A stretch of DNA of 52,081 nucleotides from Candidatus Moranbacteria bacterium RIFOXYA12_FULL_35_19. GTDB taxonomy: Bacteria > Patescibacteriota > Minisyncoccia > Moranbacterales > UBA2206. Below are positions 23,132 to 30,672 of the stretch, piece after piece. The notes beneath the pieces were generated by a model that ran no database searches, was not told the DNA's origin, and saw nothing but the letters and a program-made list of their open reading frames with translations. The position numbers and the translations under genes were made by a program. Every line of letters starts with the position of its first letter. The first letter of the stretch is position 1. Where the stretch lies: assembly GCA_001784805.1 (NCBI GenBank), contig MFSE01000024.1, forward strand, positions 1 to 52,081. Direction: 5' to 3'.

Positions 23132-24267
23132 TGGAAAATAAAAAAGACTTTTTACAATCAAATGAATGGCGGAAATTTCAGGAAGCGGTGGGGCGAAAGA
23201 CCTTTTGCGTTACCTCACCCCCTGCCTCTTTGGCAGGCAGGCAATCTTCTCCTTATAAAGGAGAGGGGGTTGTTGAATTTTCTGCTAGTATAATTGAACA
23301 CAAGCTTCCAATTGTTGGGAAGTATTTTTATATACCACGCGGACCCGTGTTTTGTCATCCTAAATTTATTTCAGGATCTAAAAAAGAGATACTGAAACAA
23401 GTTCAGCATGACATACAGGAATTAATTAAATTAGCGAAAAAGGAAAAGGCGGGCTGGATTCGGATTGAGCCGGAGAATGAGGAGATTTTAGAAGAAATTA
23501 AGAAGTGGACATCAAATGTCCATAATGGACATTTGATGTCCATCGCGCATGCTCCGCATGATATGCAACCGAAGGAAACTTTGATAATGGATATTTCAAA
23601 AAGTGAAGAGGAGATTTTGGCGGGGATGAAAAGTAAGACACGGTATAATATTAAATTGGCGGAGAAGAAAGGTATTTCTCTACGAATTACGAATTTATAC
23701 GAATGTACGAATAATAAAAAAAATGATGTCGAAGAATTTTTGAGGCTGACGAAAATAATGTCTGAACGGCAGGGGATTGTTACTCATGACGAAAATTATT
23801 ATCGAAAGATGTTGGAAATTATTCCGAAAGATATTATAAAATTATATGTGGCTGAATACGAAAATCCCGCCTCGACTCGCGAAGACGATCGCTCGTCGAC
23901 GCGAGGCGGGAAGATTATCGCGGCTAATATTATTTTATTTTACGGCGACACGGCCACTTATCTTCATGGGGCGTCTGATGATAAGTATAAAAATTTGATG
24001 GCGCCATATTTATTACAATGGAGACAGATTCAGGATGCAAAAAAAGCTGGATGCGAGAAATATGATTTTGGGGGGATCTCTACGAATTACGAATCAAGTA
24101 CGAATGTACGAATTACAAATAAATGGAAAGGAATAACGAGGTTTAAATTGGGGTTTTCACCGAGCACCAAGCCAGTTGAATTTCCGGGGAGTTATGATAT
24201 AGTGATTAGTCCTGTGAAATATTGGGTATATAGAATTATTCAGAAAGTGAAGAGTTGCATTGGATGA
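23131..24267 (+). CDS. FemAB/FmhB-like peptidyltransferase, with six repeat-encoded inserts
   Basis: I prefer the ATG at 23131 (MENKKDFLQSNEWRKFQEAVG), which matches the family start (FLQSxEWxxFQ). The track start at 23119 is repeat-derived. The protein has the GNAT-like FemAB halves, with YFYIPRGPVF, WIRIEPEN, MKSKTRYNIKLAEKKG (about 165-180) and YDFGGIS near the C-terminus. FemAB enzymes use aminoacyl-tRNA to add bridge residues to lipid II or act on similar substrates. Repeats are translated at residues about 25-47, 75-94, 124-137, 184-194, 245-260 and 316-330. The core motifs survive, and murE lies downstream. Confidence 0.85.
   Translation: MENKKDFLQSNEWRKFQEAVGRKTFCVTSPPASLAGRQSSPYKGEGVVEFSASIIEHKLPIVGKYFYIPRGPVFCHPKFISGSKKEILKQVQHDIQELIKLAKKEKAGWIRIEPENEEILEEIKKWTSNVHNGHLMSIAHAPHDMQPKETLIMDISKSEEEILAGMKSKTRYNIKLAEKKGISLRITNLYECTNNKKNDVEEFLRLTKIMSERQGIVTHDENYYRKMLEIIPKDIIKLYVAEYENPASTREDDRSSTRGGKIIAANIILFYGDTATYLHGASDDKYKNLMAPYLLQWRQIQDAKKAGCEKYDFGGISTNYESSTNVRITNKWKGITRFKLGFSPSTKPVEFPGSYDIVISPVKYWVYRIIQKVKSCIG
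23214..23271. repeat. Compound CCTGCC / CCCTCTCC-type palindrome in the FemAB-like gene
   Basis: CCTGCC-TCTTT-GGCAGG followed by CTCCTTATAAAGGAG. In frame it reads PPASLAGRQSSPYKGEG. Confidence 0.8.
23354..23412. repeat. GTCATCCT...GTTCAGCATGAC palindromic repeat in the FemAB-like gene
   Basis: Imperfect inverted halves (CCTAAATTTATTTCAGGATC and its partner with CTGAAACAAGTTCAG) of the widespread 'CCTGAACTTGTTTCAGG' repeat. It is translated as HPKFISGSKKEILKQVQHD. Confidence 0.8.
23507..23541. repeat. 35-bp palindromic element (GGACATC family), copy in FemAB-like gene
   Basis: Arms GGACATCAAATGTCC / GGACATTTGATGTCC (15 bp, perfect), loop ATAAT. It encodes TSNVHNGHLMS. Sister copies are at 25293 and 39304. 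Confidence 0.93.
23682..23712. repeat. TACGAAT repeat translated inside the FemAB-like gene
   Basis: TACGAATTACGAATTTATACGAATGTACGAAT in frame gives LRITNLYECTNN. Another array is at 24078-24118 (STNYESSTNVRITN). Confidence 0.8.
23866..23910. repeat. GC-rich palindromic element in the FemAB-like gene
   Basis: CCCGCCTCG...CGAGGCGGG with inner CGCG and GACGA/TCGTC pairing. It is nearly the reverse complement of the polA copy at 17914. Confidence 0.85.
24078..24118. repeat. Second TACGAAT array inside the FemAB-like gene
   Basis: CTACGAATTACGAATCAAG then TACGAATGTACGAATTAC, in frame, just after the conserved YDFGGIS motif. Confidence 0.8.
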
Positions 24268-24277
24268 TTACTGTTGC

Positions 24278-24382
24278 TCAATTTTTAATTTTAAGTTTTT
24301 AATTTTTAATCAATTTTTAATATTAAAAATTTTTATAATAAAAATTCAATAAAAATTTAGAATTAAAAAATAAAAATTTTCT
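24278..24382. repeat. AT-only short-period repeat (TTTTTAATTTTTAAT)
   Basis: Direct and inverted units of TTTTTAATTTT / AAAAATTTT between the FemAB-like gene and murE, with no recognisable promoter. Confidence 0.6.
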
Positions 24383-25789
24383 ATGAAGAAATTGATTCCA
24401 CAATCTATCAAAAACATCTATCATCTTTTCCAAGCTATCTTGGCAAATTTTATGTATGGTTGGCCGTCAAAAAATATCAAAATAATTGGTGTCACTGGAA
24501 CGAATGGAAAAACTACCACAGTGCAGATGATCACAAAGATTTTGGAAGAGTCAGGGGCGCGTGTGGCGATGGCTTCAACGATAAATTTTAAATTAGATAA
24601 AAAAGAGTGGGTGAATGCGACAAAATTCACGACTCTTTCTAGTTTTCAAGTGCAAAAATTTATCGCGGATGCAGTTAAAGCTAATTGTGAATATTTAGTT
24701 TTAGAAACTTCTTCCCATTCACTGGATCAATTTCGTACTTGGGGAATTTACTATGATACGGCTGTGATTACTAATGTGACGCGGGAACATTTGGATTATC
24801 ATAAAACGATTGAAGAATATCGTCAGGCGAAATTGAAATTATTTAAAAATGCAAAAAATGCGGTGGTGAATTTGGATATGGAAAAAGCAGAGGAGTTTTT
24901 GAATTGTGGAGCGGAGAATATTTTTGGATACGGCACAGAAATTACAAATTCAAAATTACAAATTCCAAATAAAATTCAAAATTCAAAATTAAAAAATATA
25001 ATAGCCAAAAATATCAAACTAGAAATTGATCATTCTTTATACCAAATATTGGATACTAAATACAAAATACAAATGCTGGGATTGTTTAATGTTGAAAATG
25101 CGTTGGCGGCGAGTTGTGTGGGATTTGTATATGGAATTTCAAATGATATTATAAAAAATGCTTTGGAAAAAATTCAGGGCGTGCCTGGCAGAATGGAAAA
25201 AGTGCCAAATGACCGAGGCATTGAAATTATCATTGATTATGCGGTGACGCCGGATAGTTTGGAAAAAGTGTATGAGCTTATTTCAGAATTGTGGACATCG
25301 AATGTCCACAATGGACATTCGATGTCCAAAGGGAGAATTATTTCAGTTTTTGGCTCTTGTGGAGAAAGAGATCGTGGAAAACGGCCAATAATGGGGGAGA
25401 TTGTTTCACGTTTTGCGGATTATATAATCGTCACTAACGAAGATCCATACGGAGAGAATCCAGTTGATATAATAAATGAAGTTTTTAGCGGGGTAGTAGG
25501 GTTTAATGTTAGTGGAGAGTTTCCAAATTTCCAATTTCCAATTTCCAATTTCCAAATAAATTCCAATGACCAAAATTCAAAAAATAAAACTAAATTTACG
25601 GAAGGAATTAATTGCTGGAGAATATTAGATCGTCGCGAGGCAATCAAAAAGGCCTTGCAACTTGCAAAGCCGGGAGATATTTTTGTCATCACCGGAAAAG
25701 GCGCGGAAGAAGTGATGGCGATTGGCGCGCAAAGAATTCCTTGGAATGAGAAGCAGGTGATTTTGGAAGAGTTGGAAAACTTAAGATGA
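24383..25789 (+). CDS. murE: MurE-type Mur ligase, short N-terminus, three repeat-encoded inserts
   Basis: The P-loop GVTGTNGKTT is at residues 36-45, only about 35 residues from the start, so the usual N-terminal UDP-binding domain is missing. The central domain keeps ETSSHSLDQFR and VTNVTREHLDYH. The C-terminal domain keeps VFGSCGERDRGKRPIMG and a TNEDPYGENP loop where MurE enzymes read DNPR (meso-DAP) or another loop. DYAHTPD reads DYAVTPD. Repeats are translated at about 186-207, 303-316 and 379-405. It should add the third residue of the peptidoglycan stem peptide; which amino acid is unclear. Confidence 0.88.
   Translation: MKKLIPQSIKNIYHLFQAILANFMYGWPSKNIKIIGVTGTNGKTTTVQMITKILEESGARVAMASTINFKLDKKEWVNATKFTTLSSFQVQKFIADAVKANCEYLVLETSSHSLDQFRTWGIYYDTAVITNVTREHLDYHKTIEEYRQAKLKLFKNAKNAVVNLDMEKAEEFLNCGAENIFGYGTEITNSKLQIPNKIQNSKLKNIIAKNIKLEIDHSLYQILDTKYKIQMLGLFNVENALAASCVGFVYGISNDIIKNALEKIQGVPGRMEKVPNDRGIEIIIDYAVTPDSLEKVYELISELWTSNVHNGHSMSKGRIISVFGSCGERDRGKRPIMGEIVSRFADYIIVTNEDPYGENPVDIINEVFSGVVGFNVSGEFPNFQFPISNFQINSNDQNSKNKTKFTEGINCWRILDRREAIKKALQLAKPGDIFVITGKGAEEVMAIGAQRIPWNEKQVILEELENLR
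24942..24999. repeat. AATTCAAAATT short-period repeat inside murE
   Basis: ACAAATTCAAAATTACAAATTCC and following units, in frame, read as NSKLQIPNKIQNSKLKN. Confidence 0.75.
25293..25327. repeat. 35-bp palindromic element (GGACATC family), copy in murE
   Basis: Arms GGACATCGAATGTCC / GGACATTCGATGTCC, loop ACAAT. Compared with the other copies, one A has become G and the pairing T has become C. It encodes TSNVHNGHSMS. Confidence 0.93.
25520..25600. repeat. CCAATTTCCAATTT short-period repeat inside murE
   Basis: TTTCCAATTTCCAATTTCC units followed by AATTCC/AAAATTC units, in frame, read as PNFQFPISNFQINSND. Confidence 0.8.
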
Positions 25790-25795
25790 AAGTTT

Positions 25796-25864
25796 ATTTG
25801 TCATTGCGAAGGAGCGTAGCGACTGTGGCAATCTCGAGATTGCTTCGCTTTGCTCGCAATGACA
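25796..25864. repeat. Dispersed GTCATTGCGA...TCGCAATGAC element
   Basis: It starts TGTCATTGCGAAGGAGCG and ends GCTTTGCTCGCAATGACA, with central AATCTCGAGATT. It lies between the convergent murE and DUF212 genes. Confidence 0.85.
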
Positions 25865-26305
25865 CTAAGAAAGAAGTCTTGCAAGAATTAGTGTAAAAAT
25901 TACGCCCAAGATTCCGCCGACAATTACTTCGGAAATTCGGTGGCCCATTCTTTCATGCAACCTCGGAAATTGATCATCGTTGATATTTAGTTGGCGAATA
26001 AGCATATTGAGATAGCGACCTTGATCGCCCATATACATACGAAGTCTGGCGGCGTCATCAACTACGATAATGGCGAGAGCCACAGCGACGGCGAAAGCGC
26101 CAGAGTCGATGCCTTCATAGTAGCCGACAGAAGTGACCAGTGACATAATGAAACCAGTGTGAGCGCTGGGCATATGACCGTGCGTCATAGCGTATTGGAT
26201 ATTCCAGCCGTGCTTCATTGAATAAACAATAAATTTTATTATTTGTACTACTCCTCCAACAAACATCGGGATCAGAAAAATGTAATAGGGTTTGAAAATG
26301 TCCAT
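25865..26305 (-). CDS. Divergent PAP2-family (DUF212, YuiD-like) membrane protein
   Basis: The 146-residue protein has four hydrophobic segments and the DUF212 signature: GHMPSAHTGFIMSLVTSVGY, a VVDDAARLRMYMGDQGRYLN stretch and RLHERMGHRISEVIVGGILG. DUF212 proteins are remotely related to acid phosphatases of the PAP2 type and may act on a lipid-linked phosphate, but the activity is unproven. Gene length and motifs are complete. Confidence 0.9.
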   Translation of the reverse strand: MDIFKPYYIFLIPMFVGGVVQIIKFIVYSMKHGWNIQYAMTHGHMPSAHTGFIMSLVTSVGYYEGIDSGAFAVAVALAIIVVDDAARLRMYMGDQGRYLNMLIRQLNINDDQFPRLHERMGHRISEVIVGGILGVIFTLILARLLS

Positions 26306-26411
26306 AAAATTAACTTAAGTTTTTTATGCTTAAATTATAGCATAATTTTGCTGTTTTACATAGCAATGAAAAAATGATAATATATATATGTAATTATTAA
26401 TATTAAATAAT

Positions 26412-26963
26412 ATGACTACGGGATTAATTTTGTTGGGAATTGTTGTTGTGATTGCAATTGCGATAATCGCGATGTATAACGGGCTAATTACCCTCAAAAA
26501 TAGAGTGGACGAAGCTTGGAGTGATATCTCGGTGCAACTCAAAAGACGCTATGATTTGATTCCAAACTTGATTAGCACAGTCAAAGGTTATGCAGCGCAT
26601 GAAAAAGAAGTTTTTGAAAAAGTGACCGAAGCCAGAACGCGCGCCATGAATGCTGGAACAACACAAGAGAAAGCCGAGGCGGAAAATATGCTCAGCGGAA
26701 CTTTGAAATCTCTATTTGCAGTCAGCGAAAATTATCCAGAACTAAAAGCCAATCAAAACTTTTTGGAACTGCAAAGAGAACTGACTGACACTGAAGACAA
26801 GATTATGGCTTCTCGTCGATTCTACAATGGCAATGTGCGCGACTTCAACACAAAATTGCAAGTTTTTCCAACCAACATGATTGCCGGAATGCTCAAATTT
26901 AGCGCTCGCGAATTTTTTGAAATGGATGAGAAGGAAAAAGAAAATGTGAAGGTGGAATTCTAA
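26412..26963 (+). CDS. lemA: LemA family protein
   Basis: A single N-terminal membrane helix (about 4-23) and a long helical domain carry the family motifs NGLITLKNRVDEAWSDISVQLKRRYDLIPNL, ENYPELKANQNF and SRRFYN. LemA forms membrane-anchored helical bundles of unknown role. Its frequent partner HtpX is encoded 72 bp downstream, which suggests joint action in membrane protein quality control. The leader has no Shine-Dalgarno. Confidence 0.95.
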   Translation: MTTGLILLGIVVVIAIAIIAMYNGLITLKNRVDEAWSDISVQLKRRYDLIPNLISTVKGYAAHEKEVFEKVTEARTRAMNAGTTQEKAEAENMLSGTLKSLFAVSENYPELKANQNFLELQRELTDTEDKIMASRRFYNGNVRDFNTKLQVFPTNMIAGMLKFSAREFFEMDEKEKENVKVEF

Positions 26964-26967
26964 TCAT

Positions 26968-27035
26968 CATATAACATGCAACATGTAGCATATAACAAAA
27001 ATGTTTAATGTTTCATGCTTCATGCTTCATGCTTC
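26968..27035. repeat. CATGAAAC / TTTCATGC short-period repeat
   Basis: ATAACATGCAACATGTAGC followed by inverted TTTCATGCTTCATGCTTCATG. The htpX start codon is the last unit of the array. Confidence 0.75.
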
Positions 27036-27926
27036 ATGACTTTATATACTCAAGCGGATAAAAATACGCGACTTACTTGGCTTTATATTACGGGTTTTTT
27101 AGTGTTTGTGATTGGGGTGGGTTATGTTTTTGCGGGGGCGATGGGTAACAGCACAATTTTATACATAGCAGTTATTTTTTCCGTCGTAATGAGTTTTGCG
27201 TCTTATTGGTGGAGTGACAAAATAGTTTTAGCAATGAGTAGTGCCAAGGAGTTGAAGCATGAAGACAATCCACAGATTTATCATCTTGTGGAAAATCTTT
27301 GCATTACGGCGGGACTGCCAGTGCCAAAAATATATATCATTCAAGACTCAGCGATAAACGCTTTTGCCACAGGGAGAGATCCAAAGCACGGGGTAATTTG
27401 TCTCACAACTGGAATAATTTCCCGCCTAGAAAAAACAGAAATTGAAGGCGTGATTGCCCATGAATTGTCGCATATTGGCAATCGTGATATTTTGCTTTCA
27501 ACTGTAATTGTAATTCTTGTGGGGTTTGTCACGCTTTTGGCGGATTGGTTTCGTCACTGGGCTTTTTTTGGAGGAAAATCTAGGGATAATAATGAGGGCG
27601 GACAATTGCGAATGATTCTTATTATCGTGGCAATTATCCTTTCTATTTTGGCGCCTATCGCAGCTATGTTAATGCAATTAGCCATTTCAAGGAAGCGTGA
27701 ATTTTTGGCTGATGCCGATGGCGCGCTTCTCACTCGCTATCCGGAAGGCTTGGCAAAAGCTTTGGAAAAAATTTCTCAAGATACGGAGCCACTCGAAGCC
27801 GCCAATCGCGCCACCGCCCATCTTTTTATTGCTAATCCGTTCAAGGGCAAAAAGATGATGAAAATGTTTATGACCCACCCACCAATTGAAGAAAGGATAA
27901 AGGCGCTGAGAGGTATGAATATGTAG
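27036..27926 (+). CDS. htpX: HtpX-type M48 zinc metalloprotease
   Basis: The start at 27036 (MTLYTQADKN) removes seven repeat-encoded residues. Two N-terminal membrane helices, the zinc motif HELSH in VIAHELSHIGNRDI (about 142-146), two further helices and the downstream glutamate region (REFLADADGALLTRYPEGL) match HtpX. It degrades damaged membrane proteins with its active site facing the cytoplasm. 296 residues is typical. It is paired with lemA. Confidence 0.95.
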   Translation: MTLYTQADKNTRLTWLYITGFLVFVIGVGYVFAGAMGNSTILYIAVIFSVVMSFASYWWSDKIVLAMSSAKELKHEDNPQIYHLVENLCITAGLPVPKIYIIQDSAINAFATGRDPKHGVICLTTGIISRLEKTEIEGVIAHELSHIGNRDILLSTVIVILVGFVTLLADWFRHWAFFGGKSRDNNEGGQLRMILIIVAIILSILAPIAAMLMQLAISRKREFLADADGALLTRYPEGLAKALEKISQDTEPLEAANRATAHLFIANPFKGKKMMKMFMTHPPIEERIKALRGMNM

Positions 27927-27976
27927 TTGCAATTTTTTGATTTAATGTTAAGCTTAAATAAATAATAATAAAAAAT

Positions 27977-28381
27977 ATGTGGGAAATAAAAAAACATTTC
28001 AGAGAGGATGAAAAAGTAATTTATGAGGGGACGCCTTCTTGGCTTGGTTATATTGGATATTTTATTTTTTTTATTTTTATTTTTTTTCCGCCATTGATGT
28101 TGATTGGCGTATGGGGAATAATGAAAAAATTATCTACTAAATATGCGATAACTGATAAAAGAATTGTAAGTAGATACGGAATAATTTCTGAAGATTTTAA
28201 AGCGGCGTCATTTAGACATATAACTTCTGTTAGAATTAAGCAAGGCTTGATTGGTAAAATTTTTAATTTTGGGAATATTATTGTAGATACGGCTGGTAGT
28301 GGAGTAGGCCTAGATTTTATTTGGGTTTATGTAGAAAATCCAATTCAAGTTAAAAATCAAATAGAAAAATGTATGGAATAA
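27977..28381 (+). CDS. PH-domain (YdbS/DUF304-type) membrane protein, 134 aa
   Basis: A membrane hairpin at about 22-48 is followed by a bacterial PH-like segment (YAITDKRIVSRYGIISEDFKAASFRHITSVRIKQGL). It is a smaller relative in type of the 3929 gene. It lies 50 bp after htpX and 17 bp before the next membrane-protein gene, so the four genes from lemA on probably form one transcript for envelope maintenance. No Shine-Dalgarno. Confidence 0.82.
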   Translation: MWEIKKHFREDEKVIYEGTPSWLGYIGYFIFFIFIFFPPLMLIGVWGIMKKLSTKYAITDKRIVSRYGIISEDFKAASFRHITSVRIKQGLIGKIFNFGNIIVDTAGSGVGLDFIWVYVENPIQVKNQIEKCME

Positions 28382-28398
28382 TTAAATAATAAAAAAAT

Positions 28399-28917
28399 AT
28401 GGAAGAACAAAAAAGTGAAAAGCAGGAGGAGCAGGCGAAGACTGAGAAAGCTGATCTTAAGGGTGGGATAAATCAACTTGAAGCACTGCTAGATGAATAT
28501 ATGGTCAAAAAAGCTCCATTTGCTTTGCCAAAAGGAGTTAAGGAATTTATCGCTACTGTGTCGCCATATTTAATTATCATTTTTGCCATTATGGCTCTCC
28601 CGCTTATTCTAGCAGCGATGGGACTTTCCGCTTTCCTTACGCCGTTTGCAATAATAGGAGGATTGGGGCTTGGATTTGGTTGGGGATTTGGAGCGATTGT
28701 TTCACTGGCCATTGCTGTAGTCACTATCGTGATGGAGCTAATGGCGGTGCCGGGGCTATTCAAAAGAACCAAAAAATCTTGGCGATTGCTTTTTTATGTT
28801 AGTATCATAAGTCTTGTAGGAAGCATCATTTCTATTCACGGGATTGTTAGTGGCATTATTGGTGCAATCATCGGTTGGTATATCTTATTCCAAATGAAGG
28901 ATATGTATAAGAATTAG
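28399..28917 (+). CDS. Multi-pass membrane protein, 172 aa, unknown
   Basis: A charged cytoplasmic N-terminus (about 1-45; Lys/Glu-rich) precedes four hydrophobic segments, the second glycine-rich (IIGGLGLGFGWGFGAIV). I do not recognise a family. It is the last gene before the terminator at 28937 and likely belongs to the lemA-htpX transcript. Confidence 0.65.
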   Translation: MEEQKSEKQEEQAKTEKADLKGGINQLEALLDEYMVKKAPFALPKGVKEFIATVSPYLIIIFAIMALPLILAAMGLSAFLTPFAIIGGLGLGFGWGFGAIVSLAIAVVTIVMELMAVPGLFKRTKKSWRLLFYVSIISLVGSIISIHGIVSGIIGAIIGWYILFQMKDMYKN

Positions 28918-28936
28918 TATATTTTCTATCTTCAAA

Positions 28937-28969
28937 ACAGTCCCAAATATTTCTCGGGACTGTTTTTGT
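28937..28969 (+). terminator. Intrinsic terminator ending the lemA-htpX group
   Basis: ACAGTCCC / GGGACTGT with an 11-nt loop, followed by TTTTTGTTT. Confidence 0.88.
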
Positions 28970-29022
28970 TTAGTATTTAATGATATAATTAGAATATAAG
29001 TATAATTGTTAAAATGTTTAAT

Positions 29023-29062
29023 TGCGTATTCGTACATTCGTATAGATTCGTAATTCGTAAGG
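29023..29062. repeat. TTCGTA short-period repeat upstream of pyk
   Basis: GCGTATTCGTACATTCGTA and GATTCGTAATTCGTAAGG, the inverted form of the TACGAAT repeat. Its end supplies AAGGAATATC before the pyk ATG. Confidence 0.7.
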
Positions 29063-29068
29063 AATATC

Positions 29069-30502
29069 ATGAAAAGAACTAAAATTGTAGCAACTATTGG
29101 ACCATCGACTGGGACTAAGGAAAAATTGAAAAAATTAATCAAAGCAGGAATGAATGTGGCGAGGATAAACTTTTCTCATGGCGATCATAATTCTAATGGC
29201 AAGTTGATAGGTTATATCAAAGAACTTCGTTCGGAGTTGGAATTGCCGATTGGAATTATCGCCGATCTTCAGGGACCAAGAATTAGAACCGTTGTTGAAG
29301 AAGAAATTACAATTAAGAAAAAAGAAACAATTTTTGTTTCGGATGTTTCAGTGGATGAAAAACTATTGAAAATAGAAGGAAAATTATTCAAGCTTGATTG
29401 GCCGAAAATAATTTCTGACATTAAGGTTGGAAATTATATCTTAGTTGAAGATGGATTGATAAAAATGAAAGTAATTTCCAAAGAAAAAAAATATCTGAAA
29501 GCGGAAGTGATAAGTGGAGGAGTGCTCAAAAATCATAAAGGCGTCAATATTCCTGATATAAAATTAGAAAGAGGGGCGTTTACGAAAAAGGACGATGAGG
29601 ACTTGAAATTTGCGTTGTCGCAAGATGTTGACTACATTGCACTTTCTTTCGTGAGCAATGCGAAAGAGATAATGAACGTGAAAAAGAAGATAGAGAAGAT
29701 AGTGAAAAATAAATTGAAGTTGCCTCAGATAATTGCAAAAATTGAAAGAAAAGAAGCAATCAAAAATATTGCAGAAATAATTGAAGCGTCCGATGCGGTG
29801 ATGGTAGCCAGAGGCGATCTTGGAATTGAAATGAATGAAAATCGCGTGGTGATTTATCAAAAAGAAATTATTGCTAAGTGCCTGCGGTCAGCCGTGCCAG
29901 TTATTGTGGCCACACAAATGCTCAATTCGATGATTGAAAATCCTTTGCCAACTCGAGCGGAAGTTTCAGACGTGTCTAATGCGGTGATTGATCACGCCGA
30001 CGCCGTGATGCTTTCTGGGGAAACAGCCAATGGCAAATATCCCGCGCAAGCAGTCAAGGCGATGAGCGACATAATTAGTAATACCGAACGATCACCTTTT
30101 GATGATTTGGAACATGGTTTTTTGGGGGACAAAAATAAATCTACGTCTTCTGCTGTGGCTAATTCAGCCCATGAACTTTTGAAAGATACCAAGGCCAAAG
30201 CGATTGTGGTGGCCAGCGTGAGTGGTTTTACCGCGCAAATGATTTCTCGTCATCGTCCAGAAAGTCCGATTTTTGTCATGACTAACAATGAAAAAACACA
30301 TAATCAATTGAGTTTAGTTTGGGGTGTGCAGAGCTTTGTTTTGCCGGACTGCGAAACGATTGATGAACTTATTGATATTTCAATTAAGATTCTAAAGACC
30401 AAGAAAAAGGTTAATCTTAAGGATAAATTAGTCATCGTAATGGGTCGCCCGCACGTCACCAAAGAACATATGAGTTTGGTGAAGGTGGAAGAGGTGAGGT
30501 AG
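29069..30502 (+). CDS. pyk: Pyruvate kinase
   Basis: The 477-residue protein has all pyruvate kinase landmarks: TKIVATIGPSTG at the N-terminus, RINFSHG, a B domain (about 70-165), the active-site signature IIAKIERKEAIKN (about 215-228), VMVARGDLGIEM and TRAEVSDVSNAV. It makes ATP and pyruvate from PEP. The PEP synthase gene follows on the same strand, so both directions of the PEP-pyruvate step are encoded together. Confidence 0.97.
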   Translation: MKRTKIVATIGPSTGTKEKLKKLIKAGMNVARINFSHGDHNSNGKLIGYIKELRSELELPIGIIADLQGPRIRTVVEEEITIKKKETIFVSDVSVDEKLLKIEGKLFKLDWPKIISDIKVGNYILVEDGLIKMKVISKEKKYLKAEVISGGVLKNHKGVNIPDIKLERGAFTKKDDEDLKFALSQDVDYIALSFVSNAKEIMNVKKKIEKIVKNKLKLPQIIAKIERKEAIKNIAEIIEASDAVMVARGDLGIEMNENRVVIYQKEIIAKCLRSAVPVIVATQMLNSMIENPLPTRAEVSDVSNAVIDHADAVMLSGETANGKYPAQAVKAMSDIISNTERSPFDDLEHGFLGDKNKSTSSAVANSAHELLKDTKAKAIVVASVSGFTAQMISRHRPESPIFVMTNNEKTHNQLSLVWGVQSFVLPDCETIDELIDISIKILKTKKKVNLKDKLVIVMGRPHVTKEHMSLVKVEEVR

Positions 30503-30504
30503 CC

Positions 30505-30545
30505 CTTACGAATTACGAATTTATACGAATGTACGAATATACAAA
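30505..30545. repeat. TACGAAT short-period repeat after pyk
   Basis: TTACGAATTACGAATTTATACG and AATGTACGAATATAC, almost identical to the in-gene array at 23682. Confidence 0.75.
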
Positions 30546-30564
30546 TAAAATTATTTTTAAAAGA

Positions 30565-30595
30565 AAAGAATTGGTTAGCGCCAATTCTTTTTTTG
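30565..30595 (+). terminator. Intrinsic terminator after pyk
   Basis: AAAGAATTGG / CCAATTCTTT with a 6-nt loop and a T-run. Confidence 0.88.
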
Positions 30596-30604
30596 TGGTA
30601 TAAT
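30596..30604 (+). promoter_or_regulatory. Extended -10 promoter for ppsA
   Basis: TGGTATAAT, a TGn-extended -10, lies immediately after the pyk terminator. An ATGAAACAT array (30608-30655) then forms most of the ppsA leader. Confidence 0.6.
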
Positions 30605-30607
30605 AAA

Positions 30608-30655
30608 TTCATGAAACATGTAACATAAAACATGAAACATAAAACAAATAAAAAA
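30608..30655. repeat. ATGAAACAT short-period repeat in the ppsA leader
   Basis: ATGAAACATGTAACATAAAAC and ATGAAACATAAAAC units between promoter and ppsA start. Confidence 0.75.
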
Positions 30656-30672
30656 TATTAAAATAAAATAAT

